Shown here: piece after piece, positions 1 through 8,687 of the stretch | Position numbering within the stretch: position 1 is the first letter of the stretch | How the letters are laid out: each line of letters begins with the position of its first letter | Assembly (NCBI RefSeq): GCF_029952445.1 | Contig: NZ_JAQPPK010000006.1 | Coordinates: forward strand, 122,540 to 186,539 | Reading direction: 5' to 3' | Length of the DNA: 64,000 nucleotides | DNA from: Paenarthrobacter nitroguajacolicus | GTDB lineage: Bacteria; Actinomycetota; Actinomycetes; Actinomycetales; Micrococcaceae | Notes under the pieces: model-generated | The model's database searches: none | Told to the model about the DNA's origin: nothing | What the model saw: the letters and a program-made list of their open reading frames with translations, nothing else | Made by a program: the position numbers and the translations under genes

Positions 1-71
1 CAGGCGCACCGAATACTCGAAGCAGGACCGGACACTCCGTCCGGCCCGCTTCCGAGCACGAGAAGGAACCC

Positions 72-872
72 ATGAGCCTGAATCTTCTTGACACCGCCAA
101 CTGGCTGCCGCTGGACGGCCTGGCCCCTGGCTTCGACGCCAACAAAGCCCCCGCCGTGCACGACCTGGCGGGACAACAATTCCAAATCCGCGGCGAGGGC
201 GGACCCATGACATTCAGCTTCGACGACGAAGAAGTGCAATGGGCCGCGGCCGGCCACGCCGGAACTTCCGTCTATGAGGCCTTCCTTGTAGCCGAGGACC
301 TCTACTACTGCCAATGGCAGAGCCCCCTGGAACCGGGGCTTGCCGTTTCGCTGGTCCTGGACCTCGCCCACGGCCGGGCGCTCTATGTCGGCGCCACATT
401 GGGCAACGCCACCCCTTCCAGCCTCGCCGTGGACCACCACTTCCGTGCCGGCACTATTGACGGGTTCCGCTCCACTGGCGAGGCCATTTCGGAAAGCACC
501 GCCCTCATAGGCCGGCGCGTCGAGTGGGTCTACAGCGAATCACACGCCTACGAGCACATCTATCTCAGCCCCACCTGGTACACCTGGCAGTGCCTCGCCG
601 GTCCGGAGCGCGGATTGGCGGACACCGACTCCAATACGGTTTTCCAGGTTCGTCCCGGGATCTTCGTTTTCACCTGGCGGGAAAAAGTCATTCCGTGTGG
701 CTCGGTCACGGTGGCCGACCACCGCGATCCCGGCGCCATCCGATCCCATGGCAGCCTCTTCGGCTGGAACGAAGCAGGCACGGAACCCGTGCATTTCACC
801 TTTGGTGCGCACGGACGCTTGATCAGCATTACCCAGCACAGCCCTGAACTGAATCCGGCCAACGCGATCTAG
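72..872 (+). CDS. MoaF-family protein
   Basis: A 266-residue soluble protein resembling the MoaF family, which has an N-terminal and a C-terminal MoaF domain (lipocalin-like barrels in related folds). In Klebsiella, MoaF is linked to the monoamine response; its biochemical role is not established. No signal peptide or membrane segment is seen. The ATG is preceded by AAGGAA about 5 nt upstream. It ends at a strong hairpin shared with the convergent APC permease. The nearby permease and AraC regulator make an amine-utilisation context plausible, but that is inference; the promoter and any upstream partner lie outside the window. Confidence 0.75.
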   Translation: MSLNLLDTANWLPLDGLAPGFDANKAPAVHDLAGQQFQIRGEGGPMTFSFDDEEVQWAAAGHAGTSVYEAFLVAEDLYYCQWQSPLEPGLAVSLVLDLAHGRALYVGATLGNATPSSLAVDHHFRAGTIDGFRSTGEAISESTALIGRRVEWVYSESHAYEHIYLSPTWYTWQCLAGPERGLADTDSNTVFQVRPGIFVFTWREKVIPCGSVTVADHRDPGAIRSHGSLFGWNEAGTEPVHFTFGAHGRLISITQHSPELNPANAI

Positions 873-893
873 CACGGCAGGGTGGAACGAAGG

Positions 894-927
894 GAGCCCC
901 GGCACGTACTCCGTGCCGGGGCTCTTT
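894..927. terminator. bidirectional intrinsic terminator
   Basis: A perfect 13-bp GC-rich stem (GAGCCCCGGCACG and its complement) around a 5-nt loop, followed by TTT on the plus strand and flanked by AAGG/CCTT on the other side. It sits exactly between the convergent stops of the MoaF-like gene and the APC permease, so it probably serves both. Confidence 0.8.
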
Positions 928-943
928 CGCGGGACTAAGAGGG

Positions 944-2419
944 TCAGTCCTCCGAGCCGTGCCCGATCCGGGCGTACAGCGCCGGCTGCGAGCGCCGCAG
1001 CCGCAAACCCCAGATAACGCCTGCCGCTCCGGGCAGCAGGACCAGCAGTGGGAAGACAAACGTTGCGGCGGTGGACTCGGTCTGCCCCAGCAGCACATTG
1101 AAGTTGGCCACGATGAGCACGAGGACAATGGCGAGGAGCACGAAACCCAGAGCCGGAGCCACCACCCTCACCCAAAGGCTCGCGCCATGCCGGTTCTTGC
1201 GGAAGAAACCAATCACTGCCGCGGACACCACCGTCATCAGCAGCACCAGGCCCATGGCGCCACTGTTGGTCAGCCACGTGAACATGGTCAGGACGGGGTA
1301 CAGTTCGCCGAGTTCGGAGCCGGATCCCGCGATGGCAAAGGCGATGGTCACGACGACGGCGATCACCGTCTGCGTCAGCGAACCGGCGAACGGGGCCCCG
1401 CTGCCCGTCCGGACCTTGGCCAGCGCCGAAGGCAGGACGCGTTCACGGCCAAGGGAGAAGAAGTACCGCGCTACGGCGTTGTGGAAGCTGACGAGTGCGG
1501 CGAAGAGGCTCGTGACGAAGAGAATCTGGGCGATGTCGCTGAGCAAGACGCCCCCGTTGGTCCCAAGGAAGGCGAAGATCATGTCCGGGCCACTGGTTGC
1601 GGCCGTTTCGATGACTGCCGACGGACCCGCCCCTACGGTCATGGCCCAGGCGGACACCGCATAGAACACGGCGATGATACCCACTGCGGCGAACGTAGCC
1701 CGGGCAACAGTGCGCTTGGGATCCTTTGACTCTTCGCCGTAGATTGCTGCGGATTCAAAGCCCATGAAGGCCGCGATGCCAAAGGACAGGACCGCGCCGA
1801 TGCCGGGAACGAACAGGCTTTCCGGGCTGAAAGCCACCGTGCTGACGCCCTCGGGGGCTACTGCGAGGCTGATGACGTCGTACACAATGACCACCAGGAA
1901 TTCGAGGGCCACCAGGACACCAAGGACCTTGGCGGACAGGTCTACGCGGTTCACCCCCAGCCACCCCACGATCGCTATGCACACCAGCACGGGGATCCAC
2001 CAGGGGACGCTGACGCCCAACCGTGCGGACAGGAGCGATGAAACCGTGAAGCCGAACAGCCCATAGATGCCCACCTGCATCAGGTTGTAGGCCATGAGGG
2101 CAATCAGGGATGCGCCCACGCCAGCGGGCCTGGAGATGCCTTGTGCGATGTAGGCGTAGAAGGCGCCGGCGTTGGTGACGTAGCGGCTCATGGCGGCGTA
2201 GCCCACCGCGAAGAGCGCCAGGATCGCGCCCAGCACCAGGAAGGACAGCGGCACGCCCGTCACACCAGTTACGGCGAACGTGGTGGTCACTCCACCTGCC
2301 AGAACAGTCAGCGGCGCCGAGGCCGCGATAATCATGAAGGTCACTGCCGGTGCGCCCAGCCTCCGCTTGGTGCTGACGGTCCCGGCGGTCCTGCCCTTGA
2401 CGGGGTTGTCCACGCTCAT
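944..2419 (-). CDS. APC superfamily amino acid/amine permease
   Basis: A 491-residue integral membrane protein with about 12 hydrophobic helices, typical of the amino acid-polyamine-organocation superfamily: a first helix rich in small residues after a basic N-terminus (KRRLGAPAVTF), and the FMGFESAAIYGEE stretch characteristic of family helix 6. It should import an amino acid or amine with protons or sodium. The ATG at 2419 was chosen over upstream in-frame codons because AGGAG lies 6 nt before it and transporter homology begins just after. The 179-bp gap to the AraC gene is a shared divergent control region, so AraC is the likely regulator. Substrate unknown. Confidence 0.88.
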   Translation of the reverse strand: MSVDNPVKGRTAGTVSTKRRLGAPAVTFMIIAASAPLTVLAGGVTTTFAVTGVTGVPLSFLVLGAILALFAVGYAAMSRYVTNAGAFYAYIAQGISRPAGVGASLIALMAYNLMQVGIYGLFGFTVSSLLSARLGVSVPWWIPVLVCIAIVGWLGVNRVDLSAKVLGVLVALEFLVVIVYDVISLAVAPEGVSTVAFSPESLFVPGIGAVLSFGIAAFMGFESAAIYGEESKDPKRTVARATFAAVGIIAVFYAVSAWAMTVGAGPSAVIETAATSGPDMIFAFLGTNGGVLLSDIAQILFVTSLFAALVSFHNAVARYFFSLGRERVLPSALAKVRTGSGAPFAGSLTQTVIAVVVTIAFAIAGSGSELGELYPVLTMFTWLTNSGAMGLVLLMTVVSAAVIGFFRKNRHGASLWVRVVAPALGFVLLAIVLVLIVANFNVLLGQTESTAATFVFPLLVLLPGAAGVIWGLRLRRSQPALYARIGHGSED

Positions 2420-2575
2420 AGTGTGCTCCTGCCTCGATGCCACGGGAGATTGCGTGGCACATAGTGTTTCCGCAATCTTCCACCGCCGGATCATCGCGTG
2501 ACTTGTCTCACACGGCAGGGTTTTTGTCAGTGCACGCACGCCCCTTCCGATGCATGGGAGCGGTGTAGAATCGTG

Positions 2576-2581
2576 GGCAAG
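2576..2581 (+). promoter_or_regulatory. putative -10 box of araC-type gene
   Basis: TAGAAT, a near-consensus actinobacterial -10, lies 17 nt before the AraC-type start codon, predicting a short leader of about 10 nt that still contains a GAAGGGA Shine-Dalgarno. No convincing -35 is visible. Confidence 0.4.
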
Positions 2582-2598
2582 CTCACGAAGGGAGTCCG

Positions 2599-3558
2599 AT
2601 GACCGTCGCAGCGCACACGGACCCCGCAACAGTCCAGACAATCGTGGCGGAGTCATTCCAGGAGTGGAGCCGGGCCATCTCCGCGTCCTTCGTTCCCCTC
2701 GCAGCAACGGGGCCCAGGAACGCAACATTCCACGGCGTCATGCGTGCCCGCGTATTGGGCCAGATCTCAGTGGTGGAAGTTACGGCCGGACCCCATACAG
2801 TCCTCCGCACGCCGGAACTGATTGCCGGATCCACGGGTCGATTTTTCAAACTCAGCATCCAGCTCACGGGATCCGGACGACTGGTCCAGGACGATCGGGA
2901 AGCCGTACTTCGCCCGGGCGATCTCTCCATCTACGACACCTCCCGCCCCTATCAGCTGACTTTCGACGACGACTTCCGCACTTTGGTGCTGATGTTCCCG
3001 CATGTGTTGCTCGATTTGCCGGCGGAGGCCATGGGACACGTGACCGCGCTCCGGATACCGGGCGACGAGGGCCTGGGAGAACTCATCAGCCCCTTCCTGG
3101 TGAAGCTGGCGGACAACCTCGAAGCCCTCTCCGGCACCAATGGCCTGCGGCTGGTCCACAATGCACTGGACCTGGTCACAACACTGTTCAATGGCGAACT
3201 CGACCAGCTCATTGAAACCGGCCGGGACCCGCATCTTCTCCTGCTGGGCCGCATTCATGACTACATCGAAGCCAACCTCGGCGACCCGGAACTCTCCCCT
3301 GGGACCATCGCCGCAGCCCATTACATCTCCACCCGCCACCTGCATGACCTTTTCCAGGAAATCGGCACCACCGTGGCATCTTCCATCAGGCAGCGCCGCC
3401 TTGAGCGGTGTCGGCGCGACCTGAGGGACCCGGTGCTGGCGGACCGTCCAGTCACGGCCATCGCCGCACGGTGGGGATTTACCGATGCCGCCCACTTCAG
3501 CAGGATCTTCCGGGCCGCTTTCGGCAACTCCCCCACCGGCTACCGCAACAGCCACTAA
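2599..3558 (+). CDS. AraC family transcriptional regulator
   Basis: 319 residues: an N-terminal cupin-like ligand-sensing domain of the 'AraC-binding-like' type (about 30-190) and a C-terminal AraC double helix-turn-helix (about 210-319), ending in the diagnostic WGFTDAAHFSRIFRAAFG...P.GYR signature. The ATG follows GAAGGGA at good spacing. It is divergent from the APC permease and convergent with the sulfatase operon. By position it should control the permease (and perhaps the MoaF-like gene) in response to the transported compound; the effector cannot be read from sequence. Confidence 0.9.
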   Translation: MTVAAHTDPATVQTIVAESFQEWSRAISASFVPLAATGPRNATFHGVMRARVLGQISVVEVTAGPHTVLRTPELIAGSTGRFFKLSIQLTGSGRLVQDDREAVLRPGDLSIYDTSRPYQLTFDDDFRTLVLMFPHVLLDLPAEAMGHVTALRIPGDEGLGELISPFLVKLADNLEALSGTNGLRLVHNALDLVTTLFNGELDQLIETGRDPHLLLLGRIHDYIEANLGDPELSPGTIAAAHYISTRHLHDLFQEIGTTVASSIRQRRLERCRRDLRDPVLADRPVTAIAARWGFTDAAHFSRIFRAAFGNSPTGYRNSH

Positions 3559-3616
3559 CGGGTCCCCTGCTCCGGAACCCGGGGGCCGCCGTCGGGCCGG
3601 TGTTCCAGGCAGTTGA

Positions 3617-5221
3617 CTACGCTGCCGCCGTCGGGGCTGTCCCTTCATCCGTCAAAGCGGCCATCTCCTCCAGCATGGTTCGCAGCAGGCGGTCCTCCAA
3701 CTCAGCGAAAGCGGGATCGCCGGCGCGGTTGGTCAACTCACCGGGATCGGTGCGGTGATCGTACAGCTCGGCAATGTCAGTGCCGAAGTACCTGGTCAAC
3801 CTCCCCTCAGGCGTGATGACCGTCCGCATGCGAACCGGTCCCGGCAAACCCGGCAAACCGAACGGCTGCTCCTCCTCCACCAACAGCGCGTCCCGGTGCT
3901 GTTCCGTAGCCCCTTCCAACAAAGGCACCAGCGAGCGTCCTTGGATTCCGCGGTAGCCCCGGGAACCAGTGAGCTCCAGCAGCGTCGGAGCCACGTCCGC
4001 GCTCGAAACCAACGCTTCCGTCCGCCTTGGCGCGCTTCCTGGAAGGTGGACCACCAACGGGACGTTCGTGACGGCGCGGTAATGGACAAAGTGTTTGAGC
4101 ATCAGGCCGTGATCGCCGAACAGGTCACCGTGGTCGCTGGTAAACACCACAATGGTGTCCTCCGCCAGCCCTTGCCGGTCCAGCTCATCGAGTATCCGGC
4201 CAATGTGCTCGTCCATCATGGTGATCAGGCCGAACTGCGCTGCGGCCGCATTCCTGTACTGCTCCTGGGTCGCGGCCCACGTCATGGTGGGGTCCGGATT
4301 GGGCTCACCACGGTGTTCAATCATGTGCCTCACGTGTGCCGGCGATGCTTCGTGGTCCTGGTCAAAGCCGAGCGGGAGTGGCATGGCCGCCGGATCATAG
4401 AGTTCCGAGTAGCCGGCCGGCGGGGAGAACGGGTGGTGGGGGTCCGGAAAGGACACGAACATGAAGAATGGCTGATCCTGGCCCGCAGCATCCTTCAGGT
4501 GCTCTATGGCTTTCTCGCTCACGTAGCTGGTGGGGTGCACCTCGGCCGGAATGGCTGTCTGGTACACCTGGTCCCACCCACCGTACCTGCTCGACGAGTT
4601 ACCGGGACCGCCCAAGGTTTCCGGGTCGACGCCCCGTTCCCTGGCCCAGTGCACGTAGTGGCCGCCGGGCCGGTCGCCGTGTCCAATCACCAGGTCGACA
4701 TGGTGGTAGCCGTAGTAGTCCGACGGCAGCGCAATGAACCGGTCATCGTGTGCTTCGCGGTTTTCCCACTGGTCCCACCCGGCTGGAAGAGCATGACGGC
4801 GGGCGTCCCCGGCCGCCACGTCCAAAAGCATGGGATCGGTGGCCCGGATCTCTTCGGCCTGGTGGGGCTCAAATTCCCAACCCATGTTCTGGTGGTGCAA
4901 TTTTCCGACCCCCACTGTCCGGTAGCCGCCTGCTGCCAAGGAGCCCGGAACCGTCTGCGTCAGGGGATCCAACGTGATGCCGTTGCACCGTGTTCCATGC
5001 GCCGACGGCCACCGTCCTGTCATGAGGCTGGCACGGTTGGGCATGCACGTGGGATTGGCTACTGTCGCATTGCCGAAAACAGTGCTCTTGGCTGCGAGTG
5101 CATCCAGGTGCGGGGTTTTGACCGTACCGTTTCCCCCGAATCCCAGGTGGTCCGCCCGGAGCTGGTCGGCGATGATGAACAGGACGTTGGGCCGGCGGTT
5201 TTCGCTGCCTTGCCCTGTCAT
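3617..5221 (-). CDS. FGly-dependent sulfatase (alkaline phosphatase superfamily)
   Basis: 534 residues. The N-terminus has the sulfatase core PNVLFIIADQ, and C59-M-P-N-R63 matches the C-x-P-x-R motif whose Cys becomes formylglycine; the TSDHGDLFGDHG stretch supplies metal ligands and a GVGKLHH motif the conserved Lys/His. It should cleave sulfate esters, although phosphonate monoester hydrolases share this motif. There is no signal peptide, so it acts in the cytoplasm on imported substrate. Its ATG overlaps the TGA of the ABC ATPase (ATGA), showing translational coupling. It is the last gene of the operon. A formylglycine-generating enzyme is required but is not encoded in this window. Confidence 0.88.
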   Translation of the reverse strand: MTGQGSENRRPNVLFIIADQLRADHLGFGGNGTVKTPHLDALAAKSTVFGNATVANPTCMPNRASLMTGRWPSAHGTRCNGITLDPLTQTVPGSLAAGGYRTVGVGKLHHQNMGWEFEPHQAEEIRATDPMLLDVAAGDARRHALPAGWDQWENREAHDDRFIALPSDYYGYHHVDLVIGHGDRPGGHYVHWARERGVDPETLGGPGNSSSRYGGWDQVYQTAIPAEVHPTSYVSEKAIEHLKDAAGQDQPFFMFVSFPDPHHPFSPPAGYSELYDPAAMPLPLGFDQDHEASPAHVRHMIEHRGEPNPDPTMTWAATQEQYRNAAAAQFGLITMMDEHIGRILDELDRQGLAEDTIVVFTSDHGDLFGDHGLMLKHFVHYRAVTNVPLVVHLPGSAPRRTEALVSSADVAPTLLELTGSRGYRGIQGRSLVPLLEGATEQHRDALLVEEEQPFGLPGLPGPVRMRTVITPEGRLTRYFGTDIAELYDHRTDPGELTNRAGDPAFAELEDRLLRTMLEEMAALTDEGTAPTAAA

Positions 5222-6072
5222 GCGGGCCTCTTGATGAGCGACAGCACCTCGGTGCGTTGCCGGGCAAATTCGGGCAGCGAGCGCGTGGTGATCTGGTCGC
5301 GGGGAGCGGGCAGGTCCACGTCCACCACCTTGAGCACGCGCGCGGGCCGTGACCCGAGGACCACCACCCGGTCCGCAAGGTAGACGGCCTCGTCGATGTC
5401 GTGCGTTACCACCAGGATGGTCATGTTGAAGTCCCGCCGGATCTTCAGGCACAGGTCCTCCAGGTCGAAGCGCGTCTGCGCATCCACTGACGCGAAAGGT
5501 TCGTCCATGATCAGGATCTCGGGCCGGTAGGCCAACGCCCGGGCGATCGCCACACGTTGCTGCATGCCGCCGGACAGCTGCCAGGGATACTGGTTGTCGG
5601 CGTGGGAGAGGCCGACGGCGGCAAGCGCGCCTTCACAGCGTTCCTTCAGTTCCGCTGCGGACAACTTGAGGTGCCGCAAGGGCAGGACCAGGTTCTTCCT
5701 GACCGTGAGCCATGGCATCAGCGACCGGTTGTAGTCCTGGAAGACCAAGGCCATTTCAGGAGGCGGGCCACTTATGGTCCGCCCGTCGATGGCGGCCCGT
5801 CCGCTGGTCGCCGGCTGGAGTCCGGCCAGGCATTTGAGCAGTGTCGTCTTGCCGACGCCGGATGGACCCACGATGCAGACAACCTCGCCGGCATCCACCG
5901 TGAAGGTCAGGTCTTCGATGACCGTACGTGCATTTCCTCCGCTGCCGTAGGTCTTGGCGAGGTGCGCCACGTCCAACCGGGGCGTGGAGGCGCTGACTCG
6001 TGTTTCTGGTTGCTGTGCCATGGTGGACTTTCTGTTTCGGGTGGGAAGAGTCGGTGCCGCACGGTTGCTCAT
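5218..6072 (-). CDS. ABC transporter ATP-binding protein, SsuB/TauB type
   Basis: About 284 residues (267 if the internal ATG at 6021 is used). It carries Walker A GPSGVGKT, Q-loop VFQDYNRSLMPWL, signature LSGGMQQR, Walker B ILIMDEP and an H-loop histidine, as in nitrate/sulfonate/taurine importers. It energises uptake by the two permeases upstream in the operon. I prefer the start at 6072 because it overlaps the stop of the preceding permease as ATGA; neither start has a strong Shine-Dalgarno. The 3' end overlaps the sulfatase start by 4 nt, so transporter and sulfatase are made together. Confidence 0.9.
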   Translation of the reverse strand: MSNRAAPTLPTRNRKSTMAQQPETRVSASTPRLDVAHLAKTYGSGGNARTVIEDLTFTVDAGEVVCIVGPSGVGKTTLLKCLAGLQPATSGRAAIDGRTISGPPPEMALVFQDYNRSLMPWLTVRKNLVLPLRHLKLSAAELKERCEGALAAVGLSHADNQYPWQLSGGMQQRVAIARALAYRPEILIMDEPFASVDAQTRFDLEDLCLKIRRDFNMTILVVTHDIDEAVYLADRVVVLGSRPARVLKVVDVDLPAPRDQITTRSLPEFARQRTEVLSLIKRPA

Positions 6073-6848
6073 GATGCACGCGCCAGGCGACGGGATCCGA
6101 TGTACCAGGACAGGACTTTGCGACGAAGGAGGCTGAACAGGATGTTGACCAGGAAGCCGATGACGCCAAGGAGCAGGATTCCCGCCCACATGTCCGCCGT
6201 CATGAAACTCTGTTGGGCCAGCAACGTCATGGCTCCGATCCCCTGGGAACTGCCCAGCATCTCGCTGGCGATCATCACGATGAATGCCACCTGCAGGCTC
6301 ACCTGAAGTCCGGAGAAAATCTGCGGGGTCGCCGCCGGAAGGAGTACCTTCAGCACACGTTCCTTGCGGGTCAGGCGGTAGACCCTGGAGACGTCCATGA
6401 GGTCGTTGCTGACGCTGCGGATGCCGTCCACCGTGGCAATCATGGTGGGAAACAGCGCCGCCAGGGCGATACTGGTGACGCGCATCTGGGTGCCGAAGCC
6501 TATGAGCGAGATGAAGATCGGCACCAGCGCTACCGGGGGTATTCCGCGGAGGAAATGGATCAACAGGTCAAGCATCCACCGGACAGGAGCAACCAAGGCC
6601 GTGATGAACCCCAGTACGATCCCGGCCCCAGCAGCGATGACGAAACCGAAGAACAGGTTTCCCAGGCTGAGCAGGACGTCGGACTGGAAGTGTTCAAAGA
6701 GCCACAATTCCTGGAAACGGACAAGGATGGTTTGAAGCGGGGGAAAGAAAGGATCAGTGGAGTCCGCGGAAAGGAACCACCACGCCACCAGCAGAAGCAC
6801 AGGGGCGGCGACGCCGATGACCCAGTTACGCATGGTGATGTTTCTCAT
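6069..6848 (-). CDS. ABC transporter permease, SsuC/TauC type
   Basis: 259 residues with an N-terminal anchor helix and about five further helices of the BPD_transp_1 fold. The cytoplasmic EAA loop (conserved Gly before VLKVLLPAATPQIFSGL) contacts the ATPase. It overlaps the previous permease by 4 nt (ATGA) and the ATPase gene likewise, so the genes are translationally coupled. With the second, non-identical permease it likely forms a heterodimeric channel, whereas most Ssu/Tau importers use one permease gene. Confidence 0.9.
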   Translation of the reverse strand: MRNITMRNWVIGVAAPVLLLVAWWFLSADSTDPFFPPLQTILVRFQELWLFEHFQSDVLLSLGNLFFGFVIAAGAGIVLGFITALVAPVRWMLDLLIHFLRGIPPVALVPIFISLIGFGTQMRVTSIALAALFPTMIATVDGIRSVSNDLMDVSRVYRLTRKERVLKVLLPAATPQIFSGLQVSLQVAFIVMIASEMLGSSQGIGAMTLLAQQSFMTADMWAGILLLGVIGFLVNILFSLLRRKVLSWYIGSRRLARAS

Positions 6849-7621
6849 CGCGGCACCGCCTCCCGGTAGGACTCGTGCCAGTGCAGGACCCGGCGCTCAG
6901 CCAGCCGCGTGGCACCTTGGAACAGGAGGCCCAGGACTCCGAGGACGATCACCAAACCGTAGAGGCCGGCGTAGTCACCCGCAGCCTGGGCCTGGTAGAT
7001 GTTTTGGCCGAGGCCCGGGCCGCCGCCGAGGAGTCCGGCCACCACGGTAACCACCAAGGCTGCGGGAGCTGCCACACGCATCGCTGTTCCTATGTAAGGC
7101 ATGGCGCTGGGAAGCACCACACGGGCCAGGATTTCGCCCTCTCCCATGCCATAGGAACGGGCGGTATCGCGTGCCACGGGGTCGGTGCCCTGAACGCCAT
7201 CCACGGTTTGCATGACGATGGGAAGCAAGCAGCCGAATACTACGAGGAACAGCGACATCTCTGCTGTTGGGCCGAGGACCAGCACGGCAAGGGGCAGGAT
7301 GACGATCGGCGGGACCGGCTTGAGGAACTCCAACACAGCCAAGGTGGCGTACTTGACGGACTCGAAACTGCCCACGAGCAGCCCAATGGCAACGCCGGTT
7401 GCGGCAGACAGCGCCAAAGCGAGCAATGCGATACCGATGGTGACCCCCAGCGAGGACCAGAACGTTCCGGTTCCCAGAATGGTCGTGAGGGTGGCGAACA
7501 CAGTCGTGGCCGGCGGCAGGGCATTTCCTGCCACCTTGGCCTCTGCGAGAACCTGCCAGATGACCAGGGCTCCCGCGACGCCCATAATGCTGAAGGCGTG
7601 GGGGCGGACGGATGCTTTCAT
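6845..7621 (-). CDS. ABC transporter permease, SsuC/TauC type (second)
   Basis: 258 residues, about six membrane helices, BPD_transp_1 family; the EAA loop includes the ARVVLPSAMPYIGTAMR stretch. It is clearly a paralogue rather than a copy of the next permease. It lies 27 nt after the binding-protein gene on the minus strand and overlaps the following permease by 4 nt. It acts in the inner membrane as half of the translocation pore. Confidence 0.9.
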   Translation of the reverse strand: MKASVRPHAFSIMGVAGALVIWQVLAEAKVAGNALPPATTVFATLTTILGTGTFWSSLGVTIGIALLALALSAATGVAIGLLVGSFESVKYATLAVLEFLKPVPPIVILPLAVLVLGPTAEMSLFLVVFGCLLPIVMQTVDGVQGTDPVARDTARSYGMGEGEILARVVLPSAMPYIGTAMRVAAPAALVVTVVAGLLGGGPGLGQNIYQAQAAGDYAGLYGLVIVLGVLGLLFQGATRLAERRVLHWHESYREAVPR

Positions 7622-7648
7622 GATGAATCTCCCATGTCGCGCTCCTGG

Positions 7649-8641
7649 CTACTTGCCGAAGACGATGTCGGCCGGCAGTTTCACGGGCGCATTCAGGAAG
7701 CCGAGGTCAGCGAGATTGTTGTTGGCCCGCTCAATGTCTTCCACACGGACCTCATCGGGCCAGTAGTTGACGGCCCCGGACTTGACCACGTCAAGCGGGG
7801 TCTTGGTGATCTCCGCACTGAGCTGCTGCGCTTCATCGATATGGCCGTTGGCGTAGGCGTTCGCCTTGTAGATGGCGGCTTTGAACCCTGCCAAGGCCTT
7901 TTCCTTGGACTTCGCCGTGTTAGCCCCGGAGACCCACAGGCCAATGGCTCCCTGCTCAAAGAACTCGACGCCGGGGGACGCCAGCAGGTGGTTCCCCTCT
8001 GACACCGCTTTGGAGGTAAACGGAGCTACCAGGGACGCCGCGTCCACGCGCCCGGAATTCAACGACTGCAGGGCCGATGACGGGTCCAGGACCATCCAGT
8101 TCACTTTGGCCGGATCTCCCCCGTCATCCTTGACCAGTTTGCTGACCGTCACCTCCAGTTGTGCTTTCCTTGCCGGAACGCTGACGTTCTTTCCCTCGAG
8201 GTCCTTCGGACGGGTGATGGATGAATCCTTCCGGACGAGGAGGCCGGTATCGTCCACGCGGTTGAGGTCGCTGGATGTTCCTGCCCCGTCCTTGTATCCG
8301 TCAGCTGCGGCAACGATCTTGAGCGGCACATTCTGGCTCAAGGCATTCAGGAGCGGAATGGAAGGTGTATAGGTGAGGTCGATCTGACCGCTCTGGGCGG
8401 CTGCAATTCCTGCGGGAGGGTTGGCGATGACAGAGATCTCGACGTTGAGGCCCTGTTCCTTGAAGTAGCCCTTGTCGGCCGCGAGCCGGATGCCGGCGTC
8501 GGACCCTATGCCGATGGTTCCCACTTTAAGGGTGGTGGTCCCATCGGCGGCCGGGACGGCAGCCGGGCCGGAGCCGCCGCCACAGGCTGCAAGTGCCATG
8601 GACAGTGCAGCGGCCACGGCCAAAGGAATAATGCGTCGCAT
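7649..8641 (-). CDS. ABC transporter substrate-binding lipoprotein (SsuA/NMT1-like)
   Basis: 330 residues. A lipoprotein signal peptide ends in the lipobox L-A-A-C with Cys20, followed by a Gly/Ser-rich linker; the mature part resembles nitrate/sulfonate/taurine or NMT1/THI5-like binding proteins (TTLKVGTIGIGSDAG opening). It captures the substrate outside the membrane and delivers it to the two permeases. The ATG at 8641 has AAGGAG 7 nt upstream. It follows the amidohydrolase gene by 46 nt. Substrate is unknown; the downstream sulfatase suggests a sulfated or sulfonated organic. Confidence 0.9.
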   Translation of the reverse strand: MRRIIPLAVAAALSMALAACGGGSGPAAVPAADGTTTLKVGTIGIGSDAGIRLAADKGYFKEQGLNVEISVIANPPAGIAAAQSGQIDLTYTPSIPLLNALSQNVPLKIVAAADGYKDGAGTSSDLNRVDDTGLLVRKDSSITRPKDLEGKNVSVPARKAQLEVTVSKLVKDDGGDPAKVNWMVLDPSSALQSLNSGRVDAASLVAPFTSKAVSEGNHLLASPGVEFFEQGAIGLWVSGANTAKSKEKALAGFKAAIYKANAYANGHIDEAQQLSAEITKTPLDVVKSGAVNYWPDEVRVEDIERANNNLADLGFLNAPVKLPADIVFGK

Positions 8642-8687
8642 GTGTTGCTCCTTGAATGACGAATGATTGGAACGGAAGAAAATGGTT

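Noticed and set aside
3755..5383. 542-codon plus-strand open frame opposite the sulfatase
   Set aside because: Antisense shadow of a high-GC gene; no domain, no ribosome site, and the minus-strand sulfatase has a complete active site.
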